Assembly: GCA_001971685.1 (NCBI GenBank)
Contig: CP019326.1
Coordinates: 682,001 to 746,000, forward strand
DNA from: Halomonas sp. 1513
Lineage (GTDB): Bacteria > Pseudomonadota > Gammaproteobacteria > Pseudomonadales > Halomonadaceae
Length of the DNA stretch: 64,000 bases
Direction of reading: 5' to 3'
Both the position numbers and the translations under genes were made by a program. The notes under the pieces are model-generated. The model had not been told where the DNA came from and ran no database searches. It worked only from the letters and a program-made list of their open reading frames with translations. Below, in pieces: positions 1 through 8,349 of this stretch. Position 1 is the first letter of the stretch, and each line of letters begins with the position of its first letter.

Positions 1-765
1 CTCGACTACGCCGGTAACCCCTGGGATCTCTATGCGCCGGAGGTAGGCGCACCCAAGCCCGCCTCCGACGCCGAGCCGGTGCAGGTCGAGTGCCCCGAGT
101 GCGGCCACGCCAACCTGTTCTGGGGCAAGCGCGACGGCGAGCTGGTGATCGAGCACTACGGCCGCCGCTGCCAGGGGCTCATCACGGACCCCGCTCCCGC
201 TTCTGGCGCAAGCAGAGGCTCGCGAGGCGCGGGCGATAAGGAACGAGGCGCGGCGTCGGGCGCCCGTAGGCAGTGCGATTTCCGCTTTCGCTTCAAGCTG
301 TGCGGCGAGTGCGGCGCCGAGAACGATATCGCCGCGCGGCGCTGCCACGGCTGCCAGACGCTGCTGGTCGACGCCGACGACAAGCTCAAGGCGGCGCTCA
401 GGCTCAAGGATGCCCGGGTGCTGCGGGTGGCCGGCATGCAGCTCGAGGCCACCGTCAACGGCCGCGGCATGCCGCGCCTCAAGGTCACCTACCACGATGA
501 GGACGGCGCCACCCTGGCCGAGTGGTTCGCTCTCGAGACCGCGGCCCAGCGCGGCGCCTTCCATGCCGTGTTCCTGCGCGACCACCTGCGTGCGCCGGGG
601 GGCGCCTGGCGTCCCACCAGTCCGCAAGCGGTGATCGACGAGCAGCGCCGTCTGCGCGCCCCGGACTTCGTGGTGGGTCGCAAGGTCGGCCGCCACTGGC
701 AGGTGCGCGAGAAGCTGTTCGACTACACCGGCCGCTATCGGCGCGCCGACAGTGCGGCGCTGTGA
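1..765 (+). CDS. RadD/YejH-like DEAD/DEAH helicase, C-terminal part (5' truncated)
   Basis: The reading frame is open from the first base of the window, so the start and the helicase core lie upstream. What remains is the tail of a RadD/YejH-type superfamily 2 helicase, a family involved in DNA repair and recombination. It begins with the words [15 protein letters not shown], followed by two zinc-ribbon-like clusters (CPECGH...RRC...QCDF and CGEC...CHGC) and a basic C-terminal domain. About 31 codons (roughly 181-273) of low-complexity Ala/Gly/Arg/Ser sequence separate the third and fourth cysteines of the first cluster, which looks like an insertion. The gene assignment rests on the C-terminal domain only. 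Confidence 0.7.
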   Translation, partial: LDYAGNPWDLYAPEVGAPKPASDAEPVQVECPECGHANLFWGKRDGELVIEHYGRRCQGLITDPAPASGASRGSRGAGDKERGAASGARRQCDFRFRFKLCGECGAENDIAARRCHGCQTLLVDADDKLKAALRLKDARVLRVAGMQLEATVNGRGMPRLKVTYHDEDGATLAEWFALETAAQRGAFHAVFLRDHLRAPGGAWRPTSPQAVIDEQRRLRAPDFVVGRKVGRHWQVREKLFDYTGRYRRADSAAL

Positions 766-843
766 GCGGCGCACGTCTCTTGCTAGACTGCACGATTGAT
801 CGATACTCCATGCCGAGAGACGCCTCAGGAGGCCAGGCCGCGC

Positions 844-1758
844 GTGAGCGAGACGCCCACCACCGTCGTCGAAGGGAGCCAAGCGCCGCAGCAGGGCGAG
901 CTGTTCGCGCGGGTGCTCGACGAGCCGGTCTATGCGCCGCCGGAGGACCTGTATATTCCGCCGGAGGCGCTGCGGGTGTTCCTCGAGACCTTCGAGGGGC
1001 CGCTCGACCTGCTGCTCTATCTGATCCGGCGCCAGAACCTGGATATCCTGAGCATCGACGTCGCCGCCATCACCCACCAGTACATCGAGTACGTCGAGCT
1101 GATGAAGGCGATGGAGATCGAGCTGGCCGGCGAGTACCTGCTGATGGCGGCGATGCTGGCCGAGATCAAGTCGCGCACGCTGCTGCCGCGGCCGCCCAAG
1201 GGCGATGAGGATGACGACGAGGGCGATCCGCGAGCCGAGCTGATTCGCCGCCTGCAGGAGTACGAGCGGCTCAAGCACGCCGCCGAGACCCTGGGCGAAC
1301 TGCCGCGCCTGGGCCGCGACTGGTTTCCCGCCCAGGCCGGCCTGCCGCCGCTGGAATCGCGGGTCATCCACCCCGACGTCGAACTCGACGAGCTATTGGC
1401 GGCGCTGTCGGGTATCCTGCGCCGCGCCGAGCTGACGCAGTCGCACCAGATCAGCCGCGAAGTGCTCTCGACCCGCGAGCGCATGCTGGCGATCATGGCG
1501 CGGCTCGAGCATCAGCACTACACCCCCTTCGAGGCGCTGTTTACCCTCGAGGAGGGGCGCGCCGGGGTGATCGTGACCTTCATGGCGATCCTCGAGCTGG
1601 CCAAGGAGGCGATGATCGAGATCGTGCAGAATGCGCCGCTGTCGCCGATTCATGTGCGCGCGCGCTTGGCCGGCGATGCCGCCGAGACGCCCGAGGACAT
1701 CGACGACGAGCTGGGCGAGAGCCCGTTCGACCACGAGGAAGCGTTACCGCCATCATGA
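844..1758 (+). CDS. scpA: segregation and condensation protein A (ScpA)
   Basis: ScpA is the kleisin subunit that bridges SMC heads together with ScpB in chromosome condensation and segregation. The protein is about 304 aa and has the kleisin N-terminal signature LETFEGPLDLLLYLI followed by LEIKSRTLLP-like sequence (AEIKSRTLLPRPP) and a C-terminal winged-helix region. I chose the GTG at 844 because an AGGAGG sits at 827-832, whereas an in-frame TTG at 796 has no Shine-Dalgarno. The stop overlaps the scpB start as ATGA, showing translational coupling. No smc gene is in the window. The region between residues about 120 and 135 is strongly acidic (DEDDDEGD). Confidence 0.95.
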   Translation: MSETPTTVVEGSQAPQQGELFARVLDEPVYAPPEDLYIPPEALRVFLETFEGPLDLLLYLIRRQNLDILSIDVAAITHQYIEYVELMKAMEIELAGEYLLMAAMLAEIKSRTLLPRPPKGDEDDDEGDPRAELIRRLQEYERLKHAAETLGELPRLGRDWFPAQAGLPPLESRVIHPDVELDELLAALSGILRRAELTQSHQISREVLSTRERMLAIMARLEHQHYTPFEALFTLEEGRAGVIVTFMAILELAKEAMIEIVQNAPLSPIHVRARLAGDAAETPEDIDDELGESPFDHEEALPPS

Positions 1759-2558
1759 ACACGCGCATCAGCGACCCGGTAAGCCCCCTGGACGAGATTC
1801 TCGAGGCGGCGCTGCTGGCCGCCGGCGAGCCGCTCTCGCCGGAGCGGCTCGAGGCGCTGTTCGATGACCATGAGCGGCCGTCGCGGCGCGAGCTGCGCGC
1901 GGCACTGGCGCGGCTCGGTGAACGCATGGAGCACGGCGCCCTGGAGCTGATCGAGACCGCCTCCGGCTTTCAGCTGCGGATTCGCTCGCGGCTCTCGCCG
2001 TGGGTGTCGCGGCTGTGGGACGAGCGCCCGCAGCGCTACTCGCGGGCGCTGCTCGAGACCCTGGCGCTGATCGCCTATCGTCAGCCGGTGACCCGCGGCG
2101 ATATCGAGGAGGTGCGCGGGGTGGCGGTGAGCAGTTCGATCATGCGCACCCTGGCCGAGCGCGGCTGGATCCGTGTGGTCGGCCAGCGCGACGTGCCGGG
2201 ACGGCCGTCGGTGTATGCCACCACGCGCCAGTTCCTCGACGACTTCGGCCTCAAGACGCTCGACGCGCTGCCGCCGATGCACGAACTACAGGATTTCGAA
2301 GCGCGCCTGGTCGACTACGAGCAGGGCGAGGCGCGAGACGCCGAAGCGCGCGACAGCAACGCGCGGGACGACAGTCAGCAGCAGGCCACGACCGGGACGG
2401 TCGAGGCCGAAACACACGCCGGGACGGCGTCCACGCGGCCCGGGTTGAGCTTCGCCGATCTCGAAGCCCGCCTGGCCGAACGCGCCCCCGAGAGCGTCGA
2501 TGAAGACGGACGCGGGGGCGTGGAACCCTCTACAGACGAGATGTCAGAAGATCCATGA
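1755..2558 (+). CDS. scpB: segregation and condensation protein B (ScpB)
   Basis: ScpB is the winged-helix KITE protein that dimerises and binds ScpA in the SMC-ScpAB condensin. At 267 aa it has the usual two winged-helix domains in the first ~190 residues ([27 protein letters not shown] is the family core, followed by GRPSVYATT). The last ~75 residues are low-complexity and acidic/Ala-rich ([15 protein letters not shown]...), as often seen in halophilic gammaproteobacteria. It overlaps scpA and rluB by ATGA at both ends, so the three genes form one translationally coupled operon. Confidence 0.95.
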   Translation: MNTRISDPVSPLDEILEAALLAAGEPLSPERLEALFDDHERPSRRELRAALARLGERMEHGALELIETASGFQLRIRSRLSPWVSRLWDERPQRYSRALLETLALIAYRQPVTRGDIEEVRGVAVSSSIMRTLAERGWIRVVGQRDVPGRPSVYATTRQFLDDFGLKTLDALPPMHELQDFEARLVDYEQGEARDAEARDSNARDDSQQQATTGTVEAETHAGTASTRPGLSFADLEARLAERAPESVDEDGRGGVEPSTDEMSEDP

Positions 2559-3412
2559 CGACTACCACGGAAAAATTGCAGAAGGTGCTGGCACGCGCCG
2601 GCCTGGGCTCGCGCCGCGAGATGGAAACCGCGATCAGCGCCGGGCGCGTCAAGGTCAACGGCAAGCTGGCCACCCTCGGTGACCGTATCGAGATACGCGA
2701 CAAGGTCACCTTCGACGACCGCCCGGTGACCCTGCGCGGCGCCGAGGAGACCCCGCGACGGGTGATCATGTACAACAAGCCCGAGGGCGAGCTGTGCACG
2801 CGCAAGGACCCGGAAGGGCGGCGCACCGTGTTCGAACGCCTGCCGCGCCTCAAGGGCGAGCGCTGGATCGCCATCGGCCGCCTGGATATCAACACCAGCG
2901 GCCTGCTGCTGTTCACCACCGACGGTGAGCTGGCCAACAAGCTGATGCACCCCTCCACCGAGGTGGAGCGGGAGTACGCGGTGCGGGTGATGGGCGAGGT
3001 GCGCCGCGAGCACGTGGTGGCGATGGTCGAGGGCGTGATGCTCGACGACGGCCCGGCGCGCTTCAGCGACGTCCAGGAGTTCGGCGGCGAAGGCATCAAC
3101 ACCTGGTTCCACGTGGTGATCCTGGAGGGCCGCAACCGCGAGGTGCGCCGGCTGTGGGAATCCCAGGGGCTGACCGTCAGCCGCCTCAAGCGGGTGCGCT
3201 ACGGCAACATCTTCCTCGACAAGCGTGCCAAGGCCGGCGAATGGACCGAGCTGACCCAGGACGAGGTCGATGACCTCGCCAGTCTGGCGGGGCTGGCCAG
3301 CCGCAAGGTGCCGGAGTTGACCCCGGACGAGAAGAACCGCTGGAGCCGCGACAAGAACAAGCGTCGCCCGGTGCAGGCGATGCGCAAGCCCAAGGGCACG
3401 CGTAAGTCCTGA
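2555..3412 (+). CDS. rluB: 23S rRNA pseudouridine(2605) synthase RluB
   Basis: RluB converts U2605 of 23S rRNA to pseudouridine. The 285-aa protein starts with an S4 RNA-binding domain ([22 protein letters not shown], residues ~5-65) and continues with the RsuA-family catalytic domain, in which the catalytic Asp lies in [32 protein letters not shown] is the second family motif. The C-terminus is basic ([15 protein letters not shown]), as is usual for RluB. It overlaps scpB by 4 bases. The scpA-scpB-rluB order is common in gammaproteobacteria. RluE/RluF are less likely because of the length and basic tail. Confidence 0.93.
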   Translation: MTTTTEKLQKVLARAGLGSRREMETAISAGRVKVNGKLATLGDRIEIRDKVTFDDRPVTLRGAEETPRRVIMYNKPEGELCTRKDPEGRRTVFERLPRLKGERWIAIGRLDINTSGLLLFTTDGELANKLMHPSTEVEREYAVRVMGEVRREHVVAMVEGVMLDDGPARFSDVQEFGGEGINTWFHVVILEGRNREVRRLWESQGLTVSRLKRVRYGNIFLDKRAKAGEWTELTQDEVDDLASLAGLASRKVPELTPDEKNRWSRDKNKRRPVQAMRKPKGTRKS

Positions 3413-3450
3413 GGCGCGAACGAAACGCTCGGGACTTGGCACGAAAAGGC

Positions 3451-3479
3451 TTGTCATCGCCGGGCGCTGTGGGTAATAT
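3451..3479 (+). promoter_or_regulatory. sigma70-type promoter for tRNA-Lys genes
   Basis: TTGTCA (3451-3456) and TAATAT (3474-3479) are separated by exactly 17 bases. The sequence just after the -10 is G+C-rich (GTGCGCCC), the discriminator type typical of stringently controlled stable-RNA promoters. It lies 55 bases upstream of the first tRNA-Lys. Confidence 0.6.
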
Positions 3480-3533
3480 GTGCGCCCTGTCGGGAGGGGA
3501 AACGTCACGTGCTCCCTGCCGGCAGACGGCGGC

Positions 3534-3609
3534 GGGTCGTTAGCTCAGTTGGTAGAGCAGTTGGCTTTTAACCAATTGGTCGTAGGTTCGAATCCTACAC
3601 GACCCACCA
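3534..3609 (+). tRNA. tRNA-Lys (anticodon TTT), copy 1
   Basis: A full cloverleaf can be drawn: acceptor GGGTCGT/ACGACCC, D arm TAGCTCAGTTGGTAGAGCA, anticodon loop CTTTTAA with TTT, T arm GTAGGTTCGAATCCTAC, discriminator A and encoded CCA. It is 76 nt long and identical to the second copy 40 bases downstream. Confidence 0.98.
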
Positions 3610-3649
3610 TTATCCGCCGCCGCTACGTAGGCGAATCGCTTACGGTTGC

Positions 3650-3725
3650 GGGTCGTTAGCTCAGTTGGTAGAGCAGTTGGCTTTTAACCAATTGGTCGTA
3701 GGTTCGAATCCTACACGACCCACCA
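3650..3725 (+). tRNA. tRNA-Lys (anticodon TTT), copy 2
   Basis: Sequence-identical duplicate of the tRNA-Lys at 3534-3609, including the encoded CCA. The 40-base spacer between the copies differs from the flanks, so this is a simple tandem gene duplication within one transcription unit that ends at the terminator at 3737. Confidence 0.98.
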
Positions 3726-3736
3726 ATGCGAAAAAT

Positions 3737-3767
3737 GCCCCGGTCTTTTCAGGCCGGGGCTTTTTTT
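3737..3767 (+). terminator. intrinsic terminator of the tRNA-Lys unit
   Basis: GCCCCGG (3737-3743) pairs with CCGGGGC (3754-3760), and a run of seven T follows (3761-3767). This is a textbook Rho-independent terminator just after the second tRNA-Lys. Confidence 0.9.
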
Positions 3768-3814
3768 CGTTTAGCGGTTGCCGAGTCGTAGACGCGCGGC
3801 GGTAAGGCGAGCGC

Positions 3815-3889
3815 TTAGCGCAGGCCCAGGACCGACAGCACTATCACCACGATCACCACTGCACCAACGATCCATACGATATTGTTCAT
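3815..3889 (-). CDS. 24-aa single-span membrane peptide
   Basis: A very short open frame encodes MNNIVWIVGAVV..., 24 residues that are almost entirely Val/Ile/Leu with one Trp and end in GLR. It would form one transmembrane helix with a basic C-terminal residue. On the minus strand a GGAAA lies a suitable distance before the ATG (TTGGAAATACT then ATG). Start, stop and Shine-Dalgarno fit a real micro-gene, and the valine-rich composition is not what random high-GC sequence gives. Function is unknown; I do not recognise a named family with certainty. It lies in a 560-bp gap otherwise holding only the tRNA terminator and another small ORF. Confidence 0.5.
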   Translation of the reverse strand: MNNIVWIVGAVVIVVIVLSVLGLR

Positions 3890-4044
3890 AGTATTTCCAA
3901 TGCTTATCAATGGCTGTCATCCGGATTGATGTCGGTAGCCTTGATGTTGATTACATATTAGTTTGAGCAGTGGCCTAGAGTCGGTGCGCTAAGCAACGTA
4001 GCGGAACAACTTTATTGAAGTCTGTTCAACGATTTGAGAGCAGC

Positions 4045-4191
4045 ATGATGACAATGAATAGCGTGATGATACCGGCCGATATAGCGGGGTTTTTGAGTTT
4101 TATCATGACGGCTATTACGGCCGGATTGACGCTGCTGCGTTTTCGGATAGCGTCGCGCTCCCTGCGACGCGTCGTGCGACATCCTGTCTAG
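4045..4191 (+). CDS. possible 48-aa small membrane protein
   Basis: An ATG-initiated frame (MMTMNSVMIPADIAGFLSF...) encodes 48 residues with one hydrophobic stretch at about residues 10-30 and a basic tail (RFRIASRSLRRVVRHPV), the topology expected of a small inner-membrane protein with the tail in the cytoplasm. The preceding GAGAG is a weak Shine-Dalgarno. No homologue is recognised. The region has lower GC than its neighbours. Chance remains a fair alternative. Confidence 0.3.
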   Translation: MMTMNSVMIPADIAGFLSFIMTAITAGLTLLRFRIASRSLRRVVRHPV

Positions 4192-4285
4192 GCACTTCCT
4201 TTGCCACACTGCCATCAACGTAGCAGCGGCAGGGTGCGTCGACTGTGCGCTGACGTACGATGGCACCCTGGTTAGCCAGTGGCGC

Positions 4286-6091
4286 TTACGGCTCAGGGCC
4301 GGCATTGCACACTGTCGAAAAACGCTGCGGATGGTCGGGCAACATGTCACCCGAAAAGAATTGGTAACTGTTACGACCTTGGCGCTTGATATGGTACATG
4401 GCGGTATCTGCGCGCTGCATCAATTCGTCTGGGGTAGCGCCGCTATTGGGATAGAGGCTTATACCGAGGCTCGCCGTGATGCTGACCGCCTGGTGACTAA
4501 CCCGGTGTGGCAGCAGCAAGGCATTGACGATAGCCTCGGCTCCCTTGCGGGCAGCATCGATACTCTTCACTTCGGTCAATAGAATCACGAATTCATCGCC
4601 GCCGAGTCGGCACACGGTATCGGTATCGCGCACGGAGCTTTTTAGCCGACTGGCAATCGACTTGAGCAGCGTATCGCCTGCCGCATGACCCAGGCGGTCA
4701 TTGATGGCCTTGAAGTCGTCCAGGTCGATGAAGATCAGGGCCACGAGTTGACTATGCCGCTGGGCCAGGCCAATGGCGCGGGTAAGACGCTCGTGCAGCA
4801 GCACGCGATTGGGCAGGTCGGTCAGGGCATCGTGCTGAGCCAGATGCGACATGCGGTTGGCGATGGTCAGGGACTGGCTGACATGATGGAAGACGATCAC
4901 CGCGCCGGTAACCTGGCCATCGCGGTCGCGAATCGGGGCGGCGGAGTCCTCGATGGCCAGCTCACTGCCATCGCGCCCAATCAAGATCGTGCCCATGGCG
5001 AGGCCAACGATGCGGTTCTCTTCAATGGCCCTGCGTGCCGGGTCATTGGCCAGTTGGCGCGACGTCTCGTCGACGATGCGGAAGACCTCGCTGATGGGTC
5101 GGCCCATGGCGTCTTCCTGCGACCAGCCGGTCATTTCCTGGGCGACCCGGTTGAGGTATGTCACCCGGCATGCGGTGTCGGTAGAGATGACCGCATCGCC
5201 GATCGAGTTAAGTGTGACTTGCGCGCGCTCTTTCTCGATATGCAGGGCTAGCTGGGTGGCACGCAGCTTGTTTTCATTATCCTTGCGCGCCGTGATGTCC
5301 TCCATGGTATGCACATGGCCGTGGCCGCCGGGCAACTGGGCCACATTGATACAGACCCAGATGACGCTGTCATCGGGACGCAGGATGCGTGCCTCGAGAT
5401 GACATTGGCCGTGCGGCCCGGGAGCCTCTTGGCAGGTGGCGACGACTCGCTGGCGGTCATCCGGGTGCAGCGCTGCCGCCCAGTGCCTGCCGTCCTGCCC
5501 GCCCGCGGTCAAGCCACAAATACGCTGGTAAGCCGCGTTGCTGTGCAGGCAGTGACCGTATCTGTCGGTAATCAGCGTGCCGATCGGCATGGCGTCGCTC
5601 ATCGTCTGCAGAGCGCTGTAAGACGCTTGATCATCGCTGCGCGGCTGGATCAGGTAGAGGTCCGTTTCCAGGCGCTGCAGGAGCGACCGAGGCTCGAGCT
5701 GCGCCAGTGAGAAGACGTCGTGCGCGCCATGCCGCCGGGCCTGGCAAGGCGTCGGCTCGCTGTCGTCGGTGAGGCCAATGCACAGGGTGCCGGGTGCGGC
5801 GGCGCTGAGTTGCTCGAGCGCGGCGCGCCACGGGCACTGGGCCAGGGTGAGGTCGAGTAGCAGCATGGCGACCGGCTGCTCTCGTAGCACCGCGAGTGCT
5901 TGCTGCAGGGTCGCGACACGCCTGATGCGATAGTCGCTGCCGCCCGCTTGCAGGATCTCTTGCAGGCCGAGCATGTCGGGTGAGTCGGGGCCGATCAGCA
6001 GCACATCCAGCGGCGATTGCCGAGCGGTGTCCGGTGTCCGCTCCGCGTACCCTTGGTCGAGCATTGGCAATTGCGTCAATCCTTGGCGCAT
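4286..6091 (-). CDS. diguanylate cyclase with pseudoreceiver, two PAS domains and GGDEF
   Basis: This 601-aa soluble protein most likely makes c-di-GMP from two GTP. Order: a receiver-like domain (residues ~25-145), PAS (~160-280), PAS (~290-410), then GGDEF (~425-585). The active-site motif is intact (RLGGDEFVIL), and an inhibitory I-site RDTD lies exactly five residues before it, so product inhibition is expected. There is no EAL domain. The receiver keeps a possible acceptor Asp (LLLDLTL) but lacks the acidic pair and the conserved Lys, so it is probably not phosphorylated. It is transcribed alone. The signals sensed by the PAS domains cannot be told from sequence. Confidence 0.9.
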   Translation of the reverse strand: MRQGLTQLPMLDQGYAERTPDTARQSPLDVLLIGPDSPDMLGLQEILQAGGSDYRIRRVATLQQALAVLREQPVAMLLLDLTLAQCPWRAALEQLSAAAPGTLCIGLTDDSEPTPCQARRHGAHDVFSLAQLEPRSLLQRLETDLYLIQPRSDDQASYSALQTMSDAMPIGTLITDRYGHCLHSNAAYQRICGLTAGGQDGRHWAAALHPDDRQRVVATCQEAPGPHGQCHLEARILRPDDSVIWVCINVAQLPGGHGHVHTMEDITARKDNENKLRATQLALHIEKERAQVTLNSIGDAVISTDTACRVTYLNRVAQEMTGWSQEDAMGRPISEVFRIVDETSRQLANDPARRAIEENRIVGLAMGTILIGRDGSELAIEDSAAPIRDRDGQVTGAVIVFHHVSQSLTIANRMSHLAQHDALTDLPNRVLLHERLTRAIGLAQRHSQLVALIFIDLDDFKAINDRLGHAAGDTLLKSIASRLKSSVRDTDTVCRLGGDEFVILLTEVKSIDAARKGAEAIVNALLLPHRVSHQAVSITASLGISLYPNSGATPDELMQRADTAMYHIKRQGRNSYQFFSGDMLPDHPQRFSTVCNAGPEP

Positions 6092-6296
6092 AACTCTCCC
6101 CCTGAAGCGCGTCAGCAGTTGGCTACATGCAGGTAGATCGTATGGATGGGTAACAACCTAGTTACGTTCTCGGATTTGCTCTGTGCGTTAGCGTACAGAG
6201 CAGGCTGACAATTACCCTATACTGATATTGGAAAAGTCGAGATCGGATCCCGGTACCGGCGGTGCCCGGTGCACCGCCGACGAGGCTGGCGGACGT

Positions 6297-6506
6297 TCAC
6301 GGCTTGCTGGCCTCCCGGCCGATGATGCCGCCCACCGCGGCGCCACCCACGGTGCCAATGGCGGAGCCGCCGGTGAGGACTGAGCCGCCCACCGCCCCGA
6401 CACCGGCGCCTACGGCAGTGCTCTTGTCCTGCGTCGACATGCTGGAGCAGCCGCCAAGGGATAGCAGTATCAGCGGGAGGGCAGTAACCATCAGGGAGTA
6501 TTTCAT
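6297..6506 (-). CDS. OsmB-like glycine-zipper lipoprotein
   Basis: The 69-aa protein has a lipoprotein signal peptide (MKYSLMVTALPLILLSLGGC, lipobox LGGC) so that Cys20 would be lipidated. The mature part is a glycine-zipper segment (AVGAGVGAVGGSVL...GTVGGAAVGGIIG), as in OsmB-type osmotically inducible lipoproteins and other outer-membrane-associated glycine-zipper proteins. It is divergent from the Crp/Fnr gene at 6667, with about 160 bases between. Osmotic induction is plausible in a halophile but is inference only. Confidence 0.8.
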   Translation of the reverse strand: MKYSLMVTALPLILLSLGGCSSMSTQDKSTAVGAGVGAVGGSVLTGGSAIGTVGGAAVGGIIGREASKP

Positions 6507-6666
6507 CAGGGTATCACTCGGGTTGAGTAAGGCGCAGCGGGGGAGCTAGGGCGGTATGGCTGCGCGGAACCGTACCCAGGATAAGGCAGGGTCGCCGGTG
6601 TTTCCGTTGGTTGACACACATAGCGCGATACATGCGATGCGGACGCTGTCGCCCCAAGGAGCTTAG

Positions 6667-7386
6667 ATGCTGGCAACAAGAGTCGACCCAAGAAATCAGC
6701 TGCTGTCGCTGCTGCCGGAGGAAGAGCTGGCGCGACTGGAGCCTCACCTCGAGCGGGTAACGCTGCCGCTGGGGAAGTCGCTGAGCGAATCGGGCGGGGT
6801 GATGCATCACGTCTACTTTCCGCTGGATGCCATCGTGTCGCTGCTCTGCGTGATGGAGAACGGTGCCTCGACGGAGATCGCCGTGGTGGGCTACGAAGGG
6901 ATTGTCGGCGTATCGCTGTTCATGGGCGGGGAGACCACGCCGAGCCGGGCGATCGTGCAAAGTGCCGGCGAGGCCTACCGCCTCAAGGGGCATCGTCTCA
7001 AGGAAGAGTTCTATCGTGCCGGTGTCATGCAGCGCCTGCTGCTGCGCTACACCCAAGCGCTGTTGACGCAAATGGCACAGACAGCGGTTTGCAATCGCCA
7101 CCACACGGTGGATCAGCAGCTCTGCCGTTGGCTGCTGCTCAGCCTCGACCGACTGCCGGGTAACCAATTGGTGATGACCCAGGAGTTGATCGCCAACATG
7201 CTGGGCGTTCGCCGCGAAGGGGTGACGGAATCGGCGGGCAAGCTCCAGCGTGCGGGGCTGATAACCTACCACCGCGGGCATATCAGCGTGATCGATCGAC
7301 AGGGTCTCGAAGAGCGTGTCTGCGAGTGCTATGCGGTGGTCAAGAGCGAATATGATCGGTTGCTGGCCCACAATGCGGTGATATAA
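6667..7386 (+). CDS. Crp/Fnr-family transcriptional regulator (first of tandem pair)
   Basis: The 239-aa protein has an N-terminal cyclic-nucleotide-binding-type beta-barrel (about residues 10-130, with VYFPLDAIVSLL and EIAVVGYEGIVG) and a C-terminal winged helix (about 155-225; MTQELIANMLGVRREGVTESAGKL is the HTH). The barrel lacks the RxSxxE phosphate-binding cassette of Crp, and no FNR-type N-terminal cysteine cluster is present, so the effector is unknown. A good Shine-Dalgarno, AAGGAG, precedes the ATG. It resembles the next gene along its whole length, pointing to a local duplication. Confidence 0.85.
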   Translation: MLATRVDPRNQLLSLLPEEELARLEPHLERVTLPLGKSLSESGGVMHHVYFPLDAIVSLLCVMENGASTEIAVVGYEGIVGVSLFMGGETTPSRAIVQSAGEAYRLKGHRLKEEFYRAGVMQRLLLRYTQALLTQMAQTAVCNRHHTVDQQLCRWLLLSLDRLPGNQLVMTQELIANMLGVRREGVTESAGKLQRAGLITYHRGHISVIDRQGLEERVCECYAVVKSEYDRLLAHNAVI

Positions 7387-7470
7387 ACCGCGCGGCTCGC
7401 TCGGCGTATGCGCTGTGTACGCTAGCGTGCCGACGCATGATTTACTGCATGCTAATCTGCAGATATATCG

Positions 7471-7493
7471 CCTGGGGGCACGCCCCAGGATTT
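7471..7493 (+). terminator. hairpin between the two Crp/Fnr genes
   Basis: CCTGGGG (7471-7477) pairs with CCCCAGG (7483-7489), followed by ATTT. The short T run makes it a weak terminator candidate for the upstream regulator. Confidence 0.4.
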
Positions 7494-7568
7494 CGATCTG
7501 CAGTCGTCATTGACGTTTCAAACAGTATGTTTATGTCGCTTGCCAGGTACTTAGACGCCGGAGCGGCC

Positions 7569-8294
7569 ATGACATCACGCCACCTTCTTCCCGCTGCCAA
7601 TCAGCTGCTTTTCGATCTGCCGCCGAGGGAGCATGCGGCCTTCATGGCCGCGTGCGAGCCTATCACCCTGGTGTTTGGCAAGGTGTTGATAGAGCCCGGC
7701 GAGGAGATCGAGCATGTCTACTTTCCTGTCGATAGTTTCATTTCGCTGATCGTCGGACTCGCGGATGGCGCAAGGCTGGAAGTGGCCATGACCGGGCGCG
7801 AGGGCATGACGGGGGGCGCGCTGCTGCTCGGCGTCAAGGAGTCTCCGCTGTGTGCGCTGGTACAGGGTGGTGGCACCGCGCTGCGCATGGATGCCGCCAG
7901 GCTTCGCCAACTGCTGCTATCCTGCCCGACCCTGAATCAAAGGCTGTTACGCTACCTCTATGTGACCATGAGTCAGCTTGCCCAGACGGCTGCTTGTACG
8001 CATTTCCATCGGGTGGAGGCGCGACTGGCACGCTGGCTGCTGATGACCCAGGATCGTGCCGAGTCCGACCAGCTGCAGCTGACCCATGAATTCCTGGCCA
8101 TGATGCTGGGGGTAAGGCGTGCCGGCGTCACCGAGGCGGCATCTGCGCTGCAGGCGCGCGGGCTGATCAGCTATCAGCGGGGCACTATCAACGTGCTCGA
8201 TCGTGGCGGGTTGATAGAGGCGTCTTGCGGCTGCTACCTCGTCGACCGCCGGCTATACACCAGGGTGCTGGGTGAGTCGCATACGAGAAGCTGA
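7569..8294 (+). CDS. Crp/Fnr-family transcriptional regulator (second of tandem pair)
   Basis: Same architecture as the gene at 6667: a cNMP-type sensor barrel (VYFPVDSFISLIVG, AMTGREGMTGG) and a winged helix (LTHEFLAMMLGVRRAGVTEAASAL). Both share the motif ACTHFH/VCNRHH, then RLARWLLMTQDR-like, before the HTH. I chose the ATG at 7569 (MTSRHLL) because GGAG lies five bases upstream; in-frame starts at 7437 and 7527 would add an unrelated N-terminal leader. The protein is 241 aa. It lacks FNR cysteines, and the ligand and targets are unknown. It is separated from its paralogue by 182 bases with a hairpin, so it may have its own promoter. Confidence 0.83.
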   Translation: MTSRHLLPAANQLLFDLPPREHAAFMAACEPITLVFGKVLIEPGEEIEHVYFPVDSFISLIVGLADGARLEVAMTGREGMTGGALLLGVKESPLCALVQGGGTALRMDAARLRQLLLSCPTLNQRLLRYLYVTMSQLAQTAACTHFHRVEARLARWLLMTQDRAESDQLQLTHEFLAMMLGVRRAGVTEAASALQARGLISYQRGTINVLDRGGLIEASCGCYLVDRRLYTRVLGESHTRS

Positions 8295-8349
8295 ACTGGC
8301 GTGTGGGGCAGGGGGAGCAATTCCGGTGCATTGTGGTCTAGAATAGTGC

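Noticed and set aside
796..843. TTG-initiated extension of scpA
   Set aside because: No Shine-Dalgarno before the TTG; GTG at 844 has AGGAGG and matches the length of relatives.
7437..7568. N-terminal extension of the second Crp/Fnr gene
   Set aside because: The extension overlaps a terminator-like hairpin and has no counterpart in the paralogue.
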